Source of the DNA: CAZZKF01 sp964654995 | GTDB lineage: Bacteria; Pseudomonadota; Alphaproteobacteria; CAZZKF01 | Length of the DNA stretch: 25,348 nt | NCBI GenBank assembly: GCA_964654995.1 | Contig: CAZZKF010000032.1 | Location: 1-25,348 of the forward strand | Direction of reading: 5' to 3' | Shown here: positions 21,992 to 25,348 of the stretch, in pieces | How the letters are laid out: every line of letters begins with the position of its first letter | Numbering within the stretch: the first letter of the stretch is position 1 | Notes under the pieces: generated by a model | Told to the model about the DNA's origin: nothing | Database searches by the model: none | What the model saw: the letters and a program-made list of their open reading frames with translations, nothing else | Translations under genes and position numbers: made by a program

Positions 21992-23220
21992 GCATGCCGG
22001 CCCTCAGATCCTTCAGTGCCGATCGCAGCGAGCCCCGCGAGCCGTTCGCCGCCTTCGTCCTCGATGAAGCAACCATGGAAAGCCTGGTGCCGATCGCCAG
22101 CGATCGTGGCTGGGATACCTCGCGCATTCAGGGCGGCGGCATTGCCAATGCGGTGCGATCCCTGGCGGTGGCGCCGCCGCCGCACCTGCTCATCGTCGAC
22201 CTTTCGGAATCGGAGGAGCCGCGCGCCGACATCACCGCTTTGGCCGAAGTCTGCGAGCCGGGCACCATTGTCATTGCGTTGGGCGCGATCAACGATGTCA
22301 GCCTCTACCGTGACCTCATCGCCACCGGTATTTACGACTACCTGGTCAAGCCGGTGACCTCGGACCAGTTGCGCCAGGCAATCGCCACGGCCGAGGAAAT
22401 GGCGCAGGCGGTTCCGACGGAGGAACCGGTCCCGGTCGAATCGGGGCGCGTCACCACTTTCATCGGCGCGCGCGGCGGTGTCGGAACCAGCACGCTGGCG
22501 ATCAACAGCGCCTGGGTCATGGCCCATGATCTGGGCCGCAAGGTGGCGCTGGTCGATCTCGATATCCATTACGGGACGGCGGCGCTGGCTTTCGATCTCG
22601 AGCCCGGGCGCGGGCTCTATGACGCGCTCGAGAATCCGGGCCGGGTTGACGGCCTGTTCATCGAGCGGGCCATGGTCAAGGAAAGCGACAATCTCTGGAT
22701 CCTCAGCGGCGAAGCGCCGATCGGCGAGGCGCTCACCCCGCATCCCACGGCACTCGATCATCTGCTCGGCGAGCTCAAGACGAATTTCCGCGATGTGGTC
22801 ATCGATCTGCCGCGCACGCTCGTCGGCCAGGAGCAGTTCCTGCTCTCCGAATCGCGCCACATCGTCCTGGTCAGTGATTTCACGCTGACCTCGATCCGCG
22901 ACGTCATTCGATTGCTGGCGTTTGCCAGGCAGGTGGCACCGGAGGTCGAAGTGACGGTGGTCGGCAACCGCTATCAGGGCGCCGGGCGCGACGAAGTCAG
23001 CCAGAAGGATTTCGAGAACGCCATCGAGCACAAGATCGACCTGATCGTGCCCAACGACTGGAAAAGCGTCGTTGCCGCCAGCAAGGCGGCCAAGACGATC
23101 CCGGAAATCAACCGCGCCAGCCGGGCGGCCGCCGCCATTCGCAATCTGGCCTCCAACCTGGCGGGTGGCGAGCAGGCGCCGAAGAAATCGCTCTGGCAGC
23201 GACTTGGTCTGAGGAAATAG
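21988..23220 (+). CDS. cpaE: Flp pilus ATPase/localisation protein CpaE (MinD-like, receiver-like N-terminus)
   Basis: This 410-residue protein has a receiver-like N-terminal domain (about 20-140) that keeps an Asp in the phospho-acceptor place (D71 in LLIVDLSE) and a Lys in the KP motif (K121 in YLVKPVTS). A MinD/ParA-type ATPase domain follows. Its deviant Walker A is FIGARGGVGTSTLA, with Arg (R162) where MinD proteins have the signature Lys; Walker A' is VALVDLDIHYG. CpaE places the pilus machine at the pole in Caulobacter. Whether R162 still supports ATP-driven dimerisation is unknown, though I believe other CpaE proteins also vary here. It ends 3 bases before cpaF and is coupled to cpaD. 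Confidence 0.93.
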   Translation: MSMPALRSFSADRSEPREPFAAFVLDEATMESLVPIASDRGWDTSRIQGGGIANAVRSLAVAPPPHLLIVDLSESEEPRADITALAEVCEPGTIVIALGAINDVSLYRDLIATGIYDYLVKPVTSDQLRQAIATAEEMAQAVPTEEPVPVESGRVTTFIGARGGVGTSTLAINSAWVMAHDLGRKVALVDLDIHYGTAALAFDLEPGRGLYDALENPGRVDGLFIERAMVKESDNLWILSGEAPIGEALTPHPTALDHLLGELKTNFRDVVIDLPRTLVGQEQFLLSESRHIVLVSDFTLTSIRDVIRLLAFARQVAPEVEVTVVGNRYQGAGRDEVSQKDFENAIEHKIDLIVPNDWKSVVAASKAAKTIPEINRASRAAAAIRNLASNLAGGEQAPKKSLWQRLGLRK

Positions 23221-23223
23221 GCC

Positions 23224-24873
23224 ATGAAGCCGTCGGGTTTCGGACGCCGGCCCAGTGAAGTACGGGGGACCGCCGTGGCCCAGTTCGGGCGCGGCGCCGC
23301 CGCACTGAAGCCTGCGCCGGTAGCCAACCGGCGGCGCAATCCCGGCCGTGCGATTACCGACGGCGCCCTGATCGACAAGGCGGTCGAGGTCTTCAAGCCG
23401 CTGATCGAGGACAAGATTGACCTCCACGAAGTGGCCTTTCGGCCGCGTGGCGAGGTCGCCCACGAAATCGGCGAAATGGTGATCGAGCTGGCCGAAGAAC
23501 ATGGCTTCGACATCAATGATGCCGAACGCCGTGACGTGGTGACCGCTCTGCTCAACGAAATCATCGGCCCGACGCGGAGCTCGCCCGACGGGCCGGCATC
23601 CTTCGGGGTTGGCAATGCCGAGACCATCGAAAGCGCCAAGGAGCGCATCCAGCCGCTGCTGATGGAGCAGATCGATGCGGCGGCTGCGGCCGAGGTCTCG
23701 CGCCAGGAACTGGCCGAACAGATCGGCGAGCTGGTCGGCGAGCTGCTCAGCCAGGAAAAGCTCAATCTCAATCTTCGCGAGCAGCGCGATCTGGTCACCA
23801 TGCTGCTCAACGACATGCTCGGGCTCGGGCCTCTCGAGCCGCTGCTGGCCGACGACCAGGTCACCGACATCATGGTCAACGGGCCCAACCAGGTCTACAT
23901 CGAGCGCAAGGGCAAGCTGGAGCTTACCGACGTCAAGTTCCGCGACCACAATCACCTGATGAACATCGCGACGCGCATCGTCAGCCAGGTTGGCCGCCGG
24001 GTCGATGAATCGACGCCGCTTTGCGACGCCCGCCTGCCCGACGGCAGCCGGGTGAACATCATCATTCCGCCGCTGGCGATCGACGGCGCAACCATCTCGA
24101 TCCGCAAGTTCGCCAAGCAGAGCATCACCCTGGACGTGATGGAGCGCCAGCAGAACATCTCGCCGCAGATCGCCACCGTCCTCAAGGTGGCTGCGGCAAG
24201 CCGGCTCAACATTCTGATCTCGGGCGGCACCGGCTCGGGCAAGACGACGCTCTTGAACGCCCTGTCGCAGATGATCGATCACGGCGAGCGGATCGTCACC
24301 ATCGAGGACGCCGCCGAGCTGCAACTGCAGCAGCCCCACGTCGTGCGCCTCGAGACCCGGCCGCCCAACCTCGAAGGCCGCGGCGAGATCACCATGCGCG
24401 ATCTGGTGAAAAACGCCCTGCGCATGCGGCCCGACCGCATCATCCTCGGCGAGATCCGGTCGTCCGAGGCGCTCGACATGTTGCAGGCGATGAACACCGG
24501 TCATGACGGCTCGATGTGTACGATCCACGCCAACCGCCCGCGCGAGGCGCTCACCCGGCTCGAGAACATGGTCGGCATGGCCGGCATCAATCTGCCCAGC
24601 AAGGCGATTCGCACCCAGATCGCCTCGGCCATCGATCTGATCGTCCAGGTGGCACGCATGCGCGACGGCAAGCGCCGCGTCCAGTACGTCACCGAGGTCG
24701 TCGGCATGGAAGGCGAGATCATCACCACCCAGGACCTGTTCGTCTACAAGTTCGAGGGCGAGGATGATGCCGGCAATCTGCTGGGCCGGTTCGAATCCAC
24801 CGGGGCGCGGCCGCATTTCACGCCGAAGGCGGAATACTTCGGCCTCGACCGAACGCTTCTTGAAGCAATCTAG
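23224..24873 (+). CDS. cpaF: Flp pilus assembly/secretion ATPase CpaF/TadA with duplicated N-terminal domain
   Basis: This 549-residue hexameric ATPase drives Flp pilus extension at the cytoplasmic face of the inner membrane. The ATPase core is complete: Walker A GGTGSGKT (334-341), acidic box with TIEDAAELQLQQPHVVRLETR, Walker B RIILGEIR (405-412), and His box GHDGSMCTIHANRP. Before the core there are two copies of a helical module, at residues 51-115 and 136-200, each 65 residues with no gaps between them and 26 identical positions (40 percent). Only the second copy runs directly into the standard core (GLGPLEPLLADDQVTDIMVNG). CpaF proteins I know usually carry one copy, which explains the greater length here. 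It starts 3 bases after cpaE; tadB follows 11 bases on. Confidence 0.95.
   Translation: MKPSGFGRRPSEVRGTAVAQFGRGAAALKPAPVANRRRNPGRAITDGALIDKAVEVFKPLIEDKIDLHEVAFRPRGEVAHEIGEMVIELAEEHGFDINDAERRDVVTALLNEIIGPTRSSPDGPASFGVGNAETIESAKERIQPLLMEQIDAAAAAEVSRQELAEQIGELVGELLSQEKLNLNLREQRDLVTMLLNDMLGLGPLEPLLADDQVTDIMVNGPNQVYIERKGKLELTDVKFRDHNHLMNIATRIVSQVGRRVDESTPLCDARLPDGSRVNIIIPPLAIDGATISIRKFAKQSITLDVMERQQNISPQIATVLKVAAASRLNILISGGTGSGKTTLLNALSQMIDHGERIVTIEDAAELQLQQPHVVRLETRPPNLEGRGEITMRDLVKNALRMRPDRIILGEIRSSEALDMLQAMNTGHDGSMCTIHANRPREALTRLENMVGMAGINLPSKAIRTQIASAIDLIVQVARMRDGKRRVQYVTEVVGMEGEIITTQDLFVYKFEGEDDAGNLLGRFESTGARPHFTPKAEYFGLDRTLLEAI
23374..23823 (+). repeat. internal duplication within cpaF (195-base units at 23374-23568 and 23629-23823)
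   Basis: The two units encode the 65-residue helical module twice, with a 60-base linker between them. Shared positions include IGE-V-EL in the middle and ER/QRD-VT-LLN at the end. The DNA has diverged much more than a recent duplication would, so the event is old. Confidence 0.8.
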
Positions 24874-24884
24874 GGCCAAGCGTG

Positions 24885-25348
24885 ATGAACGAAACCCTCA
24901 ATCCGGATCTTGTCATCGCCATCACCTTTTTCGGGATCTTCGTCCTGGCGCTGGCGGTTGTCTTCTTCATCCAGTCGCTGTCGTCGCCGTCGCGGCGCCT
25001 GGATCAGCGCATCGAGATGATCAAGGATCGTTGGGGCGGCACGGTTGCCGGCCCGGTGGCGGCCCGGCGGATCACCCGCACCGGCCCGCACCATGGCCTC
25101 GATTCACTGCTCAAGTCGGTGGTGCCGCGCCCGGCCGCGCTGCGCAAGCGGCTGGCCAAGACCGGCTACAACATTACGCTTGCCCATTATGTGATTGCCT
25201 CGGCTGTGTTGATCATCGGGCTGTCGCTGCTGTTGTATTTCGGCATGGGGTATTCCGGCCTGGTCTCGATGTTCCTGGGTCTTGCTGCCGGCGTCGGCCT
25301 GCCGCATTACGTCGTCGGCCGGCTGGTCAGGCGCCGCCTCGACAAATT
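24885..25348 (+). CDS. tadB: Flp pilus inner-membrane platform protein TadB (partial)
   Basis: The gene starts at ATG 24885 (preceded by an in-frame GTG) and runs off the window; 154 codons are visible. The product has an N-terminal membrane span (LVIAITFFGIFVLALAVVFFI), a basic amphipathic stretch (PSRRLDQRIEMIKDRW), a cytoplasmic part with LRKRLAKTGYNITLAHYV, and a second hydrophobic region (IIGLSLLLYFGMGY, then MFLGLAAGVGLPHYVVGRL). This is the expected front half of TadB, ahead of the GspF-type core; TadB with TadC anchors the CpaF motor. The position directly after cpaF agrees. The basic segment after the last span is cut by the window end. Confidence 0.9.
   Translation, partial: MNETLNPDLVIAITFFGIFVLALAVVFFIQSLSSPSRRLDQRIEMIKDRWGGTVAGPVAARRITRTGPHHGLDSLLKSVVPRPAALRKRLAKTGYNITLAHYVIASAVLIIGLSLLLYFGMGYSGLVSMFLGLAAGVGLPHYVVGRLVRRRLDK

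Noticed and set aside
21898..24879. 993-codon minus-strand frame opposite cpaE and cpaF
   Set aside because: It is antisense to two well-recognised pilus genes and has no domain. It arises because rare TAA/TAG/TGA complements are avoided in the real genes.

Overview
The window is GC-rich DNA with a strong G/C bias at third codon positions. The gene content points to an alphaproteobacterium: a CpdR-type receiver protein, a stand-alone HisN-type histidinol phosphatase, a cpa/tad Flp-pilus locus in Caulobacter/Rhizobium order, and a small RNA that looks like the alphaproteobacterial MmgR/suhB (alpha-r8) family. No integrase, transposase, prophage gene or CRISPR array was seen. I cannot assign a genus.

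Layout. 1-52: the 3' part of tRNA-Thr(CGT). 314-1772: a 58-residue protein of unknown function and a JmjC/cupin oxygenase of the RoxA/YcfD type. 1871-6094 (minus): a cell-surface signalling cassette of ECF sigma factor (FecI-like), FecR-like anti-sigma and TonB-dependent receptor with an N-terminal STN domain. 6184-8874: a PLP aminotransferase (minus), divergent from an exported M20 metallopeptidase (plus). 8956-9030: tRNA-Val(GAC) (minus). 9149-10740: cpdR (minus), a divergent N-formylglutamate amidohydrolase (plus), and a minus-strand small RNA whose terminator lies inside the 3' end of the amidohydrolase gene. 11115-14947: an MFS transporter (minus), a DUF427 protein (plus), a DauA-like D-amino-acid dehydrogenase (minus) and hisN (plus). 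14944-15981: an alpha/beta hydrolase of the lysophospholipase type (minus). 16088-17635: a Wzy_C (O-antigen ligase / O-oligosaccharyltransferase) membrane protein. 17865 to the end: the Flp pilus locus flp, cpaA, cpaB, cpaC, cpaD, cpaE, cpaF and the start of tadB.

How the genes work together. In the fec-type cassette, ligand binding at the receptor is normally passed through its periplasmic STN domain to FecR, which releases the sigma factor to transcribe the receptor genes. In the pilus locus, CpaA processes the Flp prepilin, CpaF and the TadB/TadC platform drive assembly, CpaC with CpaD forms the outer-membrane pore, CpaB is periplasmic, and CpaE is the MinD-like localisation ATPase. cpaA to tadB are tightly packed, with ATGA overlaps at cpaB/cpaC and cpaD/cpaE, so they look like one transcript. 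A strong hairpin separates flp from cpaA, which suggests unequal output of pilin and machinery.

Most worth a second look: the small RNA and its antisense overlap with the amidohydrolase; a gapless 65-residue internal duplication at the N-terminus of CpaF; the Wzy_C enzyme directly upstream of a Thr-rich Flp pilin (possible pilin glycosylation); the flp-cpaA hairpins; a pilin-like EYG-x-IA motif at the start of CpaC; and substituted substrate-pocket residues in the DauA-like enzyme. All calls come from reading the sequence and from memory of the families; no search was run.
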